This document shows, one piece after another, positions 44,419-57,059 of a stretch of DNA of 64,000 nucleotides. The stretch is from the NCBI GenBank assembly GCA_963969495.1, contig OZ018331.1, forward strand, positions 153,310,684-153,374,683. The letters run 5' to 3'. Both the position numbers and the translations under genes were made by a program. Source of the stretch: Ceratothoa steindachneri. Lineage: Eukaryota; Arthropoda; Malacostraca; Isopoda; Cymothoidae. How positions within the stretch are numbered: the first letter of the stretch is position 1; every line of letters begins with the position of its first letter. A model generated the notes under the pieces. It saw only the letters and a list, made by a program, of their open reading frames with translations, was not told where the DNA came from and did no database searches.

Positions 44419-47284
44419 TTGACTTTGACTTTGTTTAAGTGGGGGTGCATGTGAGGGGAGACGATAGGGTGTGTGGGGGGATAGAGAAAATAGACAAGTG
44501 GAGAAGAGAGAAAGAAGTGTGGTAGAGGTGCAAAGAGATGCCTAGGGTCTGGTGATCAGACTTATCACTTTAATTTATTTTCTTGGTTGTGTGAATTCAT
44601 TTTTGTTGTTTTTGGTTTGGTAATAATTATAAAATTATAATTATTATGGCGTTCAAGCCATTTGTCTTAGCAACTTTAGTTTTTTATGGTTTATGTTGTG
44701 CATTGCTTGTTTTGTATATGTTTTTAAATATATTTAAGTGCGTGCTTGTTGTATTGTTTTATTGTGTGTGTATTTTAGTAGTATTATTGTTTCTTCTTTC
44801 TTCTTTCTTCTTTTGTAGTTTACTTCTTTCGAAGTTCTCGTCGTAATCGGTGGGTTTTTCATTTCTTGGTAGGGTTGTCTATATCGGTAACTTGTCGTAG
44901 TAAGTTTTCGAGTTTTTTCATTGTTCTTGTGATTGATCTTATTTTCACAGGTTTCTTTATTCTCATTTTACGCATAGAACGGCACTTCGTCTCCGCCAGC
45001 CACTCGGTTGGCGGAGCTGGGGAATCTGGGGCGACAGTCAGCTCTTCTGTTCTGGTTAATCATCTGGGTGATTTCATCACTCAGTTCACGATTAACCAGA
45101 TCCTGCATTTTCCGGGTCCGTTCTTCTATGACTTTGTTAATGGGAATTATCCCCGCCTCTCTGTGCAGGTCTTCTTGCCGTCTTTTTTCATGCCTGCGTG
45201 TACCCGTTATTAGGTACATGCATTTATTTTGCACTACTTGAAGACGCCTCTTTTGTGTTTTTGAGACACATGAGAGGGTGGAGGCGGGGTAAAGCAACGT
45301 AGATCTTACAAGGGCATTGTAGATCTTCTTCTTGTTGCTTTCACGTAGATTTCTGAAGCTGTATAGAGTTCTGACAGCGGACGAGGCTCGAGAAATTCTT
45401 TCTTCGACGTGCTTTTTGTACCCGGTTGAGAAGATTTTCATACCGAGTACATTGCATTCGTTGGTGTAGGGGTATCGCGTATCCCCCACACGCACGTCTG
45501 CCCTTGAGGTGCGTCCGATGGGGACCACCTTGAATTTCTCTTGGTTTGTTCTTATTTTCCACTGAGCCTCGTAGTTATTAAGGTTCGCGATTTCCATCGC
45601 TGTCATGCGAGCTTGCCACGGCGCATGCCTCCATGGGGATACGATTATCTGGCTGAAATCATCGGCGTATTGAATATTGAGGGAATTGGGGTACACAGGG
45701 TCTGGGACGTCCGCGGTGTATATCGAGTAAAGGGTGGGGGACAGACCCCCCCCCCCCGCTGCGGGAGGCCCGCAGTGAGCGGAAACTTTGGTCCGTCCGT
45801 GCACCCTAGACTGACATACGCCGCTCTCTCCATGACATAGTCACAGAGAGTTCTTTCTAAGTTTTCAATTAGACCCAGCCTTAAGATCTTATACTGCATG
45901 CCCCGCTGCCACACCTTATCAAACGCCTTTGACACATCCCGACAAACGATATCCACATAACTCCTGTCCCGTTTGGCTTGGGAAAGCTTTTCCGTTATGA
46001 CATTAATTGCCATTTCCGTACTTCGCTTCTTTCTAAACCCGAATTGGCAAGGGTTGTAGAGGGAGTTTTCTTCCAGGTGAGACACCAGTCTTCCGTTGAG
46101 GATCTTCTCAAAGAGTTTCCCGCCAAATTCCAGGAGTGAAATTGGGCGGTAGCTCTCTCTCAACGTAGGGTCCTTTCCATGCTTGGGCAAAAAGATCATT
46201 TTTGCCGTTTTGTAAGCATCTGGAAATTACCCTGTATTCAGACATGCGTTGAAAATTCGTCTCATTCCTTCGATGATGTTGGCTGGTGCCTTTTCGAAGT
46301 TAAGCTTCGTAAGCCCCGATTGGCCTGGGGCTTTCTGTCGGAATGAGCGGAGTGCGCCAAGGATCTCTTCTTCTGTGATCTCGGCGTCTCCGTCACGCAG
46401 TCTATCCACCTGGTGATGAGGATGCGTTCGATGTATTTCCGTGTTAAGCTCGTCTACGATGTTATTTTCGAACTCTATATCAAAATCTTCGTTTTCATCT
46501 TCCGATATGCTGAAGATTTTTTCCCAATAACGCCGGAATATCACTTCGATGATATTTTCTGCAGTTTCAATGGATCCATCTTCTTTTTGGATTTCCATTT
46601 TCTTCTTTTTTCCAGATGATCCTCTGAGACTTTTGACTTTTTTCCAAAAGTCCTTGGGAGATGCATCTTGATCGAGGCTCTCGATCGCATCGTCCCATTG
46701 TCTCTGTTGTTGTTCGAGGATCAACTGGTTGAGCTCTTCCTTGATCTCTCTACTTCGTTGTAGCGAGTCAAATGTTGCATTTGTTATATTTAACTCGTAC
46801 ATAACTCTCAATTCTCTATAAAGATCTTTCATATACCCAGTCGACCTGTATGAGGAGATGGTTTTATACTGGGTTTTGGGGATGCAAGCCCTATCTGCAA
46901 TAATTAGATGTTCGTTGAGGTCGTCGAGTGCCTCGTCTATCTCCTCGAGAATTGCCTCGTCCAGATCTGGTGGGCGATAGGCCTCGAGGAGACCAGCGTA
47001 CCATGCCCAGTCGGCTCTCCTGTAGTCTTTTCTGACTGGAGCTGGGACTTGTATAGGGTTCCTATTGATGGTGAGTAGGATCCCTATATGATCACTACAT
47101 GGTACCTGGACTGGTTCCATGTAGTAATTGAACGGCAGCTGACGATTAGCCAGACAAATGTCTGGTTTTGTGGCACTTCTTCCTCGAGTATAGGTTGGGA
47201 AGTCCGGGCCTATTCTATGGACAATGTTTCGGTCCATCATAGTATCCAGGCACCTTCCAATTCCATTGAAGGTCCTGTACCCAG
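44419..47284 (-). mobile_element. J copy E, 5'-truncated LINE with 13-bp target duplication
   Basis: AATCAAAGCAGAT occurs at 44,406-44,418 and, identically, at 47,285-47,297, bordering a 2,866-bp insertion. The minus-strand 3' end carries a GTCAAA-like simple tail. The insertion splits PLE 3' sequence. Confidence 0.9.
44968..47284 (-). pseudogene. J copy E ORF2 (endonuclease end and reverse transcriptase), nearly intact
   Basis: Begins inside the endonuclease (NIVHRIGPDFPTYTRGR, TKPDICLANRQL, CSDHIGILLTI). An open frame 47,240-46,227 ends in a single stop after FNACLNTG. RT motifs follow: ESYRPISLLEFGGKLFEKIL, NPCQFGFRKKRSTEMAINV, IVCRDVSKAFDKVW (first Asp), GLSPTLYSIYTADVP and LNIQYADDFSQII (both active-site Asp). 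A run of 12 C at 45,746-45,757 causes one frameshift before the last two motifs. The last frame ends GGDEVPFYA at 44,968. Apart from 5' truncation, the stop and the frameshift it is well preserved, and it is the best guide to J-family ORF2. Confidence 0.85.
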
Positions 47285-47297
47285 AATCAAAGCAGAT

Positions 47298-47822
47298 ATT
47301 AATAGATGGAGCGAAGCAAGTAATTCAATGAAGCTAAATTTTAAGTGATTGAACATTAAATGAATACGAGTAGACTAAGGCACGAAAGTTAAAATATTAA
47401 AGAATCAATAATGGAGGGGCCAAACTAGATCATTGGGATATAAATGGGACAAACTAAAATAGAAATAAAAACCTTATTTCGGTGTAGCTGGGAGTATCAA
47501 CTGATATTACGGACAGAATTAGGCAGAAAGAAAACTATTAAGGGGGATGTGGTTGGTTGTATATTCACTATATAGACAAACGTACAACCGAACACATCCC
47601 CCTTAATAGTTTTCTTTCTGCCTAATTCTGTTCGTAATATCAGTTGATACTCCCAGCTACACCGAAATAAGGTTAGTACTCGTGCAAAGAAATTTTTATT
47701 TCTATTTTAGTTTGTCCCATTTATATCCCAATGATCTGGTTTTGCCCCTCCATTATTGATTCTTTAATATGTAAACTTTCGTGCCTTAGTCAACTCATAT
47801 TCATTTAATGTTCAATCACTTA
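47298..47822. repeat. Large palindrome of PLE 3' untranslated sequence
   Basis: Left arm 47,298-47,563 and right arm 47,583-47,822 are reverse complements over about 240 bp, apart from a 21-bp indel and scattered changes. The spacer is about 20 bp. The left arm continues the plus-strand PLE copy interrupted by J copy E. The right arm is the same sequence on minus and resumes at 53,658 after the GC-rich LINE. Confidence 0.85.
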
Positions 47823-48139
47823 AAATTTAACTTTATAAAAACATCACGAAGCAGCAGGCATCACAAAGATCAAGTCACTACCCCCTGCCGAAGGACTTTC
47901 CCATTGCACTAGTTTGAACCAGCTACACCTTTCCTTTGCTGCCTCGTTTGTCTTGTAAGGGCAGCCACGGTCTGATTGGAGATTCCTCCTGTTCCTGAGG
48001 CTTTCAAAAGAGACAGTAGCAAGCGTGGACGGGTTGATTGGAGATACCACCTGTTCCTGTCTTGCTTGTAAGGAGGGCATCGGTCTGTTCTCCCCTTTGG
48101 ACTCTGTGGCGCTGATGGGCCAAGAAGAGTGACGCCACT

Positions 48140-49702
48140 ATGCAAGGGTCGGCGTCCATAGCTACCCCGCGAAGATCTGCGAAGCGGACGCGGAATGGGT
48201 CTGCTTCAGCGTCACTGACGGAGACCTCCACACCGAAGAGAACCGCCCACAACCTGGAGGAGGAATTCTCCGAAAGAGAGGAACCTGAAGAGGCCCCCAG
48301 TGATGAAAGTGGTCGCCTGGTTATCGACGAGAGCCCCCAGAATGAAGAGGCCCAGCAGGGAGACGAAAGAGGCTGGGTAACAGTCTCCAATTCCCGACGA
48401 GGCCCCCGTCGCAAGTTCAAACTGGTTCACCAGGAGAGCACCACCAGTGCCTACCAGACGGGTGACCTAGCTGGAGAGAGCATACCCTGACCTGCGGATA
48501 AACATTCGCCCCACTCTCAACAGCGAATACGTCCTCACCCCGAAGGACGTGCTCTCGGCAACATGGTTCCTCGCACACAGAGACAAGGTCCCGACCAGGC
48601 AGATCCTGGTAGTGTACGAGGGGCCGCCACCACCCAAGTTGGACCTGGGCAGCTGGGGCCGCTACGCCCTGCGCCCCTACCAGGATGAGCCTGTGAGATG
48701 CTACAAGTGCCAGCGCTTCAAGCATCTCCAGGTCATGTGCCAACACCCCGTCAGGTGCGTCGTGTGCAGCCAAGCGCACCTGACGGAGGAGTGCATCGGT
48801 TGCCTCAAGGCCATCGAGACCACCACGGCACGGTGCCCCAGCTGCACCAAGGGGCACCACACTTGGAACGTGAAGTGCCCCGAGTGAATGAGGAGGATGC
48901 CACAAGGTTACCGGCAGCAGCAGCAGCAGCAGAGGGAACCACGTGCACCCCCAACCCAGCAAAGAAGAAACCGTCGGTTTATTGACGCGCCACCACCAGT
49001 ATGGTCGGCGTGGGTTACTTATCCACTCACGACTTTCGGCCTGCCCGGCACACAGGAGGAGGAGCGGCCAGCAGCAAGCGGGCAACAGCAGCGGTATGGG
49101 AAACCACGTGGGCCCCTCCCAGCAACAAGGCAGTCGACGCCTTGTTCCAGCGCCACCACCAAACAGGCCGGCGTGGGCTTCCCACCCAACCCTCACCCCT
49201 CAACAGCCCGGCACAAGTCAGGTCGAGATAGGGGAAAAGGACGGGCAGGGAGCGAGAGGGGGTACCAGCAGCTGCACAACCAGCAACTCCGCTCACACCT
49301 CCACCCAGCCACCCACCTCCTGGGTCCCCAAGCCACAGAGGAGGGGGGGACACAGGCGTCGGGATCGCCGCGCCCGCCCCATCGAAAAGCCACTCACGGT
49401 GCTTCCCAATGCACAACCTCGGACAGAGTCTCCACGTGGACCCTCTAGCTATGGTGAGGCACTCAACGAAGAGGGCAGAGCCATTGTAGACGTCATCCTC
49501 GTGTGTGTGGTGCGACTTGTGAAGAGGCTGCTCGACCGGCGGCAGGGCACCGCAGCTCCCAACGAGCAAGACCTCGACGCACTCCTCCGCGAAGAGATAC
49601 TCACCGCAGTCACAGGGGGTGCGCTCCAGCCCCCACCATCATCTCCATCGCCGAGGGGGACCACCCAACACCCTCTCCACCCACTTCACTCCCACAACCA
49701 AG
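48140..49702 (+). pseudogene. ORF1 (Gag-like) of the GC-rich LINE
   Basis: Starts MQGSASIATPRRSAKRTRNG at 48,140 with an acidic, Ser/Glu-rich N-terminus. A stop after GESIP (48,490) and frame changes follow. The frame 48,549-48,887 has VRCYKCQRFKHLQVMC, CVVCSQAHLTEEC and CPSCTKGHHTWNVKC, three CCHC-type knuckles, as in I and R1 group ORF1. Downstream is a Pro/Gln-rich stretch of about 800 bp open in several frames, with no known fold. By family it would coat the element RNA. Broken by at least three frameshifts. Confidence 0.7.
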
Positions 49703-52700
49703 ATGGAGGCACAGAGTGATAGCCCCGCCAACCCAACTCAAGCGCTGGTGCCCACGCTGAAGATGCTGTAGTGGAATTTGCAGGGCCTCCGCCCCAAGAA
49801 ACATCAGGTGCTGCAAGCCGTCTTCCAAGAAGACCTGGACCTGGTACTCCTACAGGAGACGCTCACGCCCACCGGCTTTGAATGGCGAGTCGCAGGCTAC
49901 ACCCTCCACTCGCTTTCGGCTGGCAACGGTAATGGGCGTGACTGTGCAGCCCTCATACGGAGCACCATCCAACACAAGAGGATCACCGCACCCGTGTACT
50001 GTGGTAACATCCTGGAGGTCCTGGCACTGGAGCTGCAGCTGGAGCCACTCAGTCTCACGATATACAATATATACAGGAGCCAGCGATACCTGCTGGATTC
50101 AGGGGAGCTGCTCTCCCTCGCATCCCACTCCAGCCTCCTGGTGGCGGGCGACTTCAACGCCCACCACCCTGTGCTGCACTCTGTGTCACCCACTAACGTG
50201 ACTGGGCGCCACCTGGCCAACCTGCTGGAAGAAGTCCCTGACATCCGACTACTGAACACCGGGGAGGCCACGCACGTCCATGGGGGGTGGCTTGACCTCA
50301 CACTGGTGTCGGGCGACCTACAGCCCGGCGCCACCTGGCAGGTCCACCCTACCCTCACCAGCGAACACTACGGGACCCTCACCACCCTCCCTGTGGCCCC
50401 ACCAGCTCCTCCTCTCCCACCGCCCCAGTGGAACGTCAGGAGGGCGGATTGGGCAAAGTTCCAAGCCGCCCTGGACGAATGGTGGTCCACGTATGTGCCT
50501 CCTGCGGACCTGCACCATCAGGAGAGGGACCTTGCGGCAGCCATAGAGAGTGCAGCAGACGCGGCCATGCCCAGGACAGCCTCTAACCGCAACCGGCGCC
50601 AGGACTGGTGGTTTTATAACGAGGAGGTCCGGGAGCACAATCACCGCGCCAACGTCCACAGGAGGCTGTACGAGAAGCGCCCGACTGCCATCAACCTGCA
50701 GCTCCTGCAGGACGTGGTAGCCCGCGCGCGACAGGTGTCCCTAAGCGCCAGAAAGGCAAAATGGCTGGAGTGGTGCGCCTCTTTCAGCCAACACACCTCC
50801 CTCGGCCAGCTCTGGGGGTGCTTCAGGAAGGTCTCAAGCGCTGCCCAAACCCGCCCAGCTGCCCACCCACGCCCACAGAAAGAGGTAGATCGGCTGGCGA
50901 ACTGCTTCACAGCTAGGGGTTCCAGCGAGCAGCTCCCTCCCCATACCCGCCACCTCCAGCAGCAGCTACGCCCACAGCGCGAAGAAGAGGTCAGGGAGGC
51001 GCGGGGCCAACCGCACGCGACGGACCAGCCTTTCACGTTCGAGGAGCTGGCCAGGGCGAAGCGTGGGCGTGACACAGCGGTGGGGGACGACGGAGTGAGG
51101 TACTCCATGCTGGCGCACGCTGGGCCCACCAGGGCCGCTGCGCTGCTAACCCTTCTGAACGCGTCGTGGCTGGCAGGCCGTCTGGCGCCCTCCTGGAAGG
51201 ACGCCGACATCCAGCCCATTCCCAAGCCGATGGATCACACCACCTTCAGGCCAATCTCCCTCCTGAGCTGCACTGGAAAAACAGCGGAGAGGATGGTGCT
51301 GAGTCACCTACAGTGGATCGTGGGGAGCCTTCACCACCACGTGTTCGGCTACACCAGGGGGGTGAGCACGGCGGACTGCCTCATCACCCTTCTAGCTTAC
51401 GCCAATAACCAGCCCAACATCGTAGTCTTCCTTGACCTCGAGAAGACTTTCGAGCTGGCTAGCCCCCGCGCCATACTAGCCGCCCTTGTGAGGAAGGGCA
51501 TCCGAGGAAGACTGCTGGCCTGGCTCCAGGACTACCTTCACCAGCGCCAAGCTCGTGTGAAGTTCCAAGGTTACAAGTCTCCCTACTTTACCTTCGAGGA
51601 CGGGACACCCCAGAGCGGCATCCTCAGCCCGTTCCTCTTCAACGTGCTGATGGAGCAGCTGGTGGCGCTTCCCTATCGGGAAGGAACCATCCTCCTCAGC
51701 TGCGCCAACGACCTGGCTCTTGTCGTCACCGGGTGCGGCGACAAGCTCGCGCAGGCTCAAGAAGCGCTGCACATCATCACTGCCAAGTGCAAAGAGCTGG
51801 AGCTCAAGATCTCGGCAGAGAAGTCCCAGGCCATGGCCATCAAGACTTCCACACCTGCTGGCCAGCAGCTGCGCGTCCAAGGTGTCAGGCTGGCCTGGAC
51901 CGACTCCTACCAGTACCTCGGAGTGTGGGTGGACAGGCGGCTGTCCTTCACGCAGCATGTCACGCACCTGAGGGAGCGGACGCAGGCCAGGCTGAATGTG
52001 ATGAAGACCATGACGCGGCCGAGCGCTGGTGCAACCTTCCACGTCCTCCGCCTCTACTACCTGCAGGCAGTGCGCTCCCTAGTGGACTACAGTGCACTGG
52101 TCCTTGTAGCGCTACCCCAGCAGCAGCAACAGCACCTGTAGGTGATAAAAAACACCGCCATGAGGAACATGTTGGAGGCACCAAGGTGGTGCAGTGCCTG
52201 TGTCATGCAGAGCGAGGCCAGCCTGGTGCCCCTCACCGCCAGAGTGGATTGCATTGTGGCCTTTCGGGTAACCAGAGTGCTCCAGCGCGACGTGGAGGGT
52301 GTTGTGCAGAGGAGACTCCGAATGTCCGTGGCGCAGGGCATCGAGTGCCTGTGTAACAACAGGTGGCTCGTAAACGTCAGCTCAGCAACGAACACTCTCA
52401 ACCAGGCAGGAAACTGGCTGGGGCGCGACTCCGACACCCCCAACCTCGCCTACGTTCCACCACCACCATGGGAGCCCCCCGCCACCGACTTCACCGCCAC
52501 ACAGCTGCCTGCCAGCAAAGCGCACTGCCTCACCGAGGAGCTGCGCCAGCACGCCCTCAGAGCCATGGCTGAGGTCACGGAGCCAGGCAGCGCAGTCTAC
52601 TTCACCGACGGCTCCATTGACCCCGACAGCTTTCGTCACAAGCGGCCTGACGCAGGCGTGGAGGACATCAGTCACTGCTCCACCCTCCAGACTGAGCTGG

Positions 52701-53010
52701 TAGCAATCCTGTACGCCCTCCAGCACGCTCTGCTCCGCCGGGGGCCACTGTGGTGATACACACGGACTCTCGGTTCTGGACTGCAGGCATTACAGCACGC
52801 CCACGCCCAAACCAGGGTCAACATCCACCTCACCACCACCATCCTGTGCATCCTGCAGGACCTTGCAGCCCAGGGCAGGCGTGTCCGGCTCCACTGGATT
52901 CCCAGCCAGGTTGGCGTGCGCGGCAACGAGGCTGCCAAGCGAGCCGCCCACGGGCCCACCATCACCTGGACCGTGCGCCCCAGCCTGCAGCAGCTCAAGG
53001 TGCAGGTCAA
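49703..53010 (+). pseudogene. pol: ORF2 of the GC-rich LINE: endonuclease, RT, RNase H; catalytic residues lost
   Basis: ATG at 49,703 (MEAQSDSPANPTQAL), with an in-frame TAG at 49,769. Then a long frame to 52,141: endonuclease motifs NLQGLRPKK, LLQETL, VAGDFNAHH and LDLTLVSGDL, with SEH where SDH is usual; RT motifs FRPISLLSCTGKTAERM, IVVFLDLEKTFELAS, GTPQSGILSPFLFNVLM and LLSCANDLALVV. The RT active site should read Y/F-A-D-D; residues 642-645 counted from 49,778 read C-A-N-D, so a catalytic Asp is Asn. After a stop, RNase H motifs appear (FTDGSI, TELVAILYALQ, VIHTDSR, LHWIPSQVGVRGNEAAKRA) with two frameshifts and the final Asp missing. RNase H after RT places it near I/LOA rather than jockey. 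Confidence 0.85.
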
Positions 53011-53657
53011 ACGCAGGGCAGCCCACAATACCCACCAGCAGCACTAAGAATGCGAAGCAACTAAGAGGCAAGCGGCGTGGTATGCTGCAGCCACAGCCTA
53101 TCGCCCACTGAACGCATCCTTCCAGCAGCCCAGAGCGAACGGCGTGCTGCTAGAGCGTGTGAGGCTGGGCTACTCCACGTGGGAGTTGCTGCACGCCGAC
53201 TTTGTGGCAGGAAAGAACGAACACTGCGGCGGCCGTTCCCGGCGCCCACTGGTGCACTACTTCCTCTCTTGCCCAGCCACCGCCCGCCTGAGGCAAGAGC
53301 CAGCACCAGCTCGTCACCCTGTAAGAGGCGCCCTACTGAGGGCGCGAGAGGCAAGAGCCGCCTAGGTGGTCCGCCACACCCCAACAAACAAGCTGCTGGA
53401 GGTGCTGAGAACAGCACCCCTCCGCGCCCAGCCGGGCGACGGGTGGTGAGGACCGCCGCCACCTACTTGCAGCAGACAAGACACGCGTGGGACGCTCCGC
53501 CGCGTATTACAGCACCAACACTGGCGGGCTCCCCGCTTTGTGTAATGTGAACGCTTATATTATGTTTATTTATATATTATTATATCATATTATTATTGTA
53601 TTTGTATTAGATCATGTATAAATGTACGCTATTGCACAATGAACCTATACAAACAAC

Positions 53658-53870
53658 AAATTTATCTTTATTGAATTACTTGCTTCGCTCCATCTATTAA
53701 TATCCGCTTTGATTACATACCCCCTGATCTAACTTATTTTGGATTGTTCGCCCTGCCCTTATAATTCTTTCTTGCTGAGGTTTATAGTAAATTTCTTTTA
53801 TTCCGCTTAAGAATTCGCTGATCATGGTCATCGATAATGACCGAAATGTCCGAAAAATTAAATGTTCGTA
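53658..53870 (-). repeat. PLE 3' sequence, minus copy, with hammerhead-like hairpin
   Basis: Reverse complement matches 44.34-44.42 kb and 47.29-47.33 kb (for example GCAGGGCGAACAATCCAAAA and GATGGAGCGAAGCAAGTAAT). On plus, CTGATCA (53,818-53,824), a GGTCAT/ATGACC hairpin (53,826-53,842) and GAAA follow the hammerhead order, but the core G8 is C, which would abolish cleavage. Confidence 0.65.
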
Positions 53871-53929
53871 ACCATCGCATATGTCTTCATATTCCTGCTA
53901 AGAATAAAGTTCCCAAGGAACGACTCCCT

Positions 53930-54035
<106 letters not shown>

Positions 54036-54150
54036 TGAAAATTCATACCAGATGAAAGAAAAAAGACTTTAATCACGAATCACCATTGCATATTTGTTTT
54101 CTTCACTAATCAATCAATTTTCCCATTGCAGAGGTGCTTAACACTTGATT

Positions 54151-56258
54151 ATGGCAACTCGAAGCAAGAACGAAGTCTGGCTTAAAGGCCAGCCAAATAA
54201 GGATATCCTAGGTAGCCGTCTGCCAACCAAGCTGAGTGTCATGGAGAAGTATTTCTTTCATCAAAAGCAGGAACAGCTAGGACGTAGAAAGTCTGTGAAA
54301 CTCTGTTTGGATGTTATAATGCCCTTTGGGGAGAATGCTAGGATTCCTACTATGAGGAGAGACAACGCTATTCGGAAAATAGAATCTCTCCTCAAGCGTT
54401 ATGACAAGCTAGTTAAAAATAAGAAACGATCAGAGAAGAGCTGTCGTATTGCTGAAGAAATGCTCACTGAAGAAATTAGAAATGAAATCCTTGATATTGG
54501 TCATTCCAAAGCCCTTTGTATGATGAAAAACGAGGAAGACAAGAGTTTCTACATTAGTCAGCAGGATGACCCAGCACAGAGCTATATGGGATCAGTAGAC
54601 ATGAAGATGGCCAAAATAGAGAGTAGGAAAGGGCATCGAGAAAAAAAGCAGGCGGAAAGACAAGACCGGGAGATTCATCAGTCCAAGGTATTAACAGAGA
54701 CTGCAACTTTAGAAGACAGTTCCTCATCCTCAGATGAGCAGTGTGATCCTTCCTTGGATGCATCTACCTCTATTTTATGTCCTAAAAAGAAGCGGTCAAA
54801 GAACTTCATAAATCAAGATGTGGCTGTTGCTTGTGACTGGATGAACATTATTATCAGTGATGCAGCAATGTCCTACAGTGTAGTCACCCAATCCCTAGGG
54901 CAAAATTTGGATGAGATTTCCATCTCTGCTTTCACAATGTACCGTGCTCGCCAGTCGATTCGGAAGCAAGTAGCAGTGGTGTATCAAAAAAAAGAGTTTT
55001 GTCCTGGTTAACCATTAGTATTGCATTGGGATAGGAAAATGCTGCCTACAATCAGAGGTAACAGATCTGAGGATTGAATTGTCATTCTAGTTTCCGGGGA
55101 GGGTTAAGAGAAGCTGCTTGGGATTCCAAAAATTCCAGCTGGTACAGGAGCGAAGATAGCATGTGTATGCAATGAATGCGTACGGAAACACCACCTGTCA
55201 GATAGAATCAAAGGATTATCATTTGACTACAGCATCAAAGAATGGTATTTATGTAGGTGCCTATACCAAAATTGAGGACACTCTTGAGAAACAACTTCTA
55301 TACCCAGCATGCAGGCATCATATTTATGAAATTGTTCTGGCCAAACCCTTTCACCTCTCAATGAGCCCCACCACTGGGCCTAATATTGAAATCTTTAAAA
55401 GACTCCAGAATCAGTGGAATGTAATCGATAGACCCCTGACAACCAGCTGCACCATTGCCGAACATCTTCAAGGTCTCAGAGACATAACTATTCTTATTGT
55501 GAGGAAATCTCTTGCCATTTATCAGCCGCGGGATGACTATAAAAACTTTTCAGCTGGTTCTTCTCTTTCTTGTGGAAGAGAACACTGCCAATGTGCCTCT
55601 TCGGAAGCCAGGAGCATATCACAATGCACGATGGATGGCAAAAGCTATACCTTTTACAAGACCAGTTTAAGATGAAAAGGGGGTACTTAAAGGAGTCACA
55701 TAAATCTGCATTTGGGTTGCCCTGGCCTATGCAAAGGCTTGGTGTCGTGCACCAAGAGCAGATCAGGCTCCAAGTGTTGATCTTGAGTTTTTGCAAGACA
55801 TGGAAACATTACAACAAGAAGCGCTGATCATCATTGTTGCCAAGAAAGCGCAAACAGCCATGAAACGACACTTGTGGTACATCTCAGAGGCACTCGTTGG
55901 CTTGGCATTCTTTGATAAAGAACTTAACCAAGAGGAGAAAAAATAACCAATCAAAGCCAGCACTGAAGAAAGTAGCAAAGCGTATTGAGAAAAAAACATC
56001 CTTAGCTCATTTAAAGGAAAAACGTTATCCGATTTTGTAACCTCGAGGACGATGGATCTGTTCACCACTTTGGACATTGATGATGCCTCTTGCGTCTTAG
56101 GAAAGTGACTCAAAGTGACTCAGGGTCCATGACCTGTCTTATAAAAAGTTCAATTCCACATTAATAACAAAGGAAGAAGACAAACAGTTCTTATTGAAAG
56201 CAGTCTTTAAGCACAGGAATTTTTTTCCAAATAAGCAAAGGGCAGAATTAATCAAGTA
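54151..56258 (+). pseudogene. Unnamed arthropod selfish-gene family, copy 2 (broken)
   Basis: Starts MATRSKNEVWLKGQ just after a 3' splice-like TTTTCCCATTGCAG. A clean frame runs to 55,008 (YFFHQKQEQL, then a Lys-rich stretch, a DSSSSSDEQCD acidic patch and FTMYRARQSIRKQ). After a stop come LVLHWDRKMLPTIRG, then a frame with CRHHIYEIVLAKPF and NIEIFKRLQNQW, and later pieces GAYHNARWMAKAI, KAWCRAPRADQAPSVDLEF and RHLWYISEALVGLAFFDKEL. These blocks recur in large uncharacterised arthropod proteins. I know no activity; a DNA-transposon origin is likely. AATAAAGC at 56,337 may be its poly(A) signal. About six frame changes. Confidence 0.6.
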
Positions 56259-57059
56259 ATTATATGTGACTGTGCTTTTTTTTATAATTTTTGTACTTTA
56301 TGTGTTCTCTGGCCAATTATTCTTTTGTTATAGAAAATAAAGCATCAAGAAAACCTTAATTTTCGTGGCCCTTAATTATGAAACACCCTTATATATATAT
56401 TAATATATATATATATATAAGTGTTAAAGTTCAAATTAAGAACAAGAAGTCTAACAGTGAATAATAGAATAAATAATTCAATTTAAAGCAGCGTCATAAG
56501 AGTTAATCGTAAAAAGAAAAATTACCATTGGTGGCAAAAGTGGATAAGATAGCAAAAAGAGTGATTTTTTATAAGGAGAATAGTCAATATTTAATTTATA
56601 CATATATTTTTTAATGTAAATCAACAGTGACAATTTTTTAAAAAACGACGACTAATTGCGAGAATATATTGTTAACAATACAACTAAGAGATATGAAATT
56701 TATAAAAACAGTAATGTAAATTTACATTGTGCAAAAAATGTAGAAACTGAGTTTTATAGAAAGAAAACGACAACATAACGTAAATTATCATTGTAAAAAC
56801 ATATTAATAATCAACGGGACAACAATAATATACAATAATTAATTTAATATTTATCTCAAAAGTAATTGTAATTTTTTTGTAAAGAGTTGACTAGCCCGAC
56901 CTCCGGGCTAGTGTATACCATCTACTGAATTTAACCTTTAACAAATTTTCATTCCTTCCATTTATCTAGTACTCCAACTCACGAAAGTGTGGGAGATCCC
57001 TAAGCTTTCATCTTTCTTATATTAAAGTTAAAGTTATAAGTTATCTTAGGCGGCGAAGG
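56259..57059. other. AT-rich spacer
   Basis: Very AT-rich, with an imperfect (TA)n at about 56,391-56,420 and no coding signal. Confidence 0.55.

Larger units (their letters stand above)
47836..53657 (+). mobile_element. GC-rich I/LOA-like LINE, about 5.8 kb
   Basis: AAATTTAACTTTA (47,823-47,835) and AAATTTATCTTTA (53,658-53,670) flank the insertion; they differ at one base. The host PLE sequence reads across the two flanks. Base composition is markedly richer in G+C than anything around it. It holds ORF1 and ORF2 in the order expected, and a 5' leader with two copies of TGATTGGAGATWCCWCCTGT 65 bp apart. Confidence 0.85.

Noticed and set aside
48417..53462. Numerous open frames on minus and alternative plus frames within the GC-rich LINE.
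   Set aside because: High G+C lowers stop frequency; none carries a motif, and the known ORF1 and ORF2 frames explain the region.
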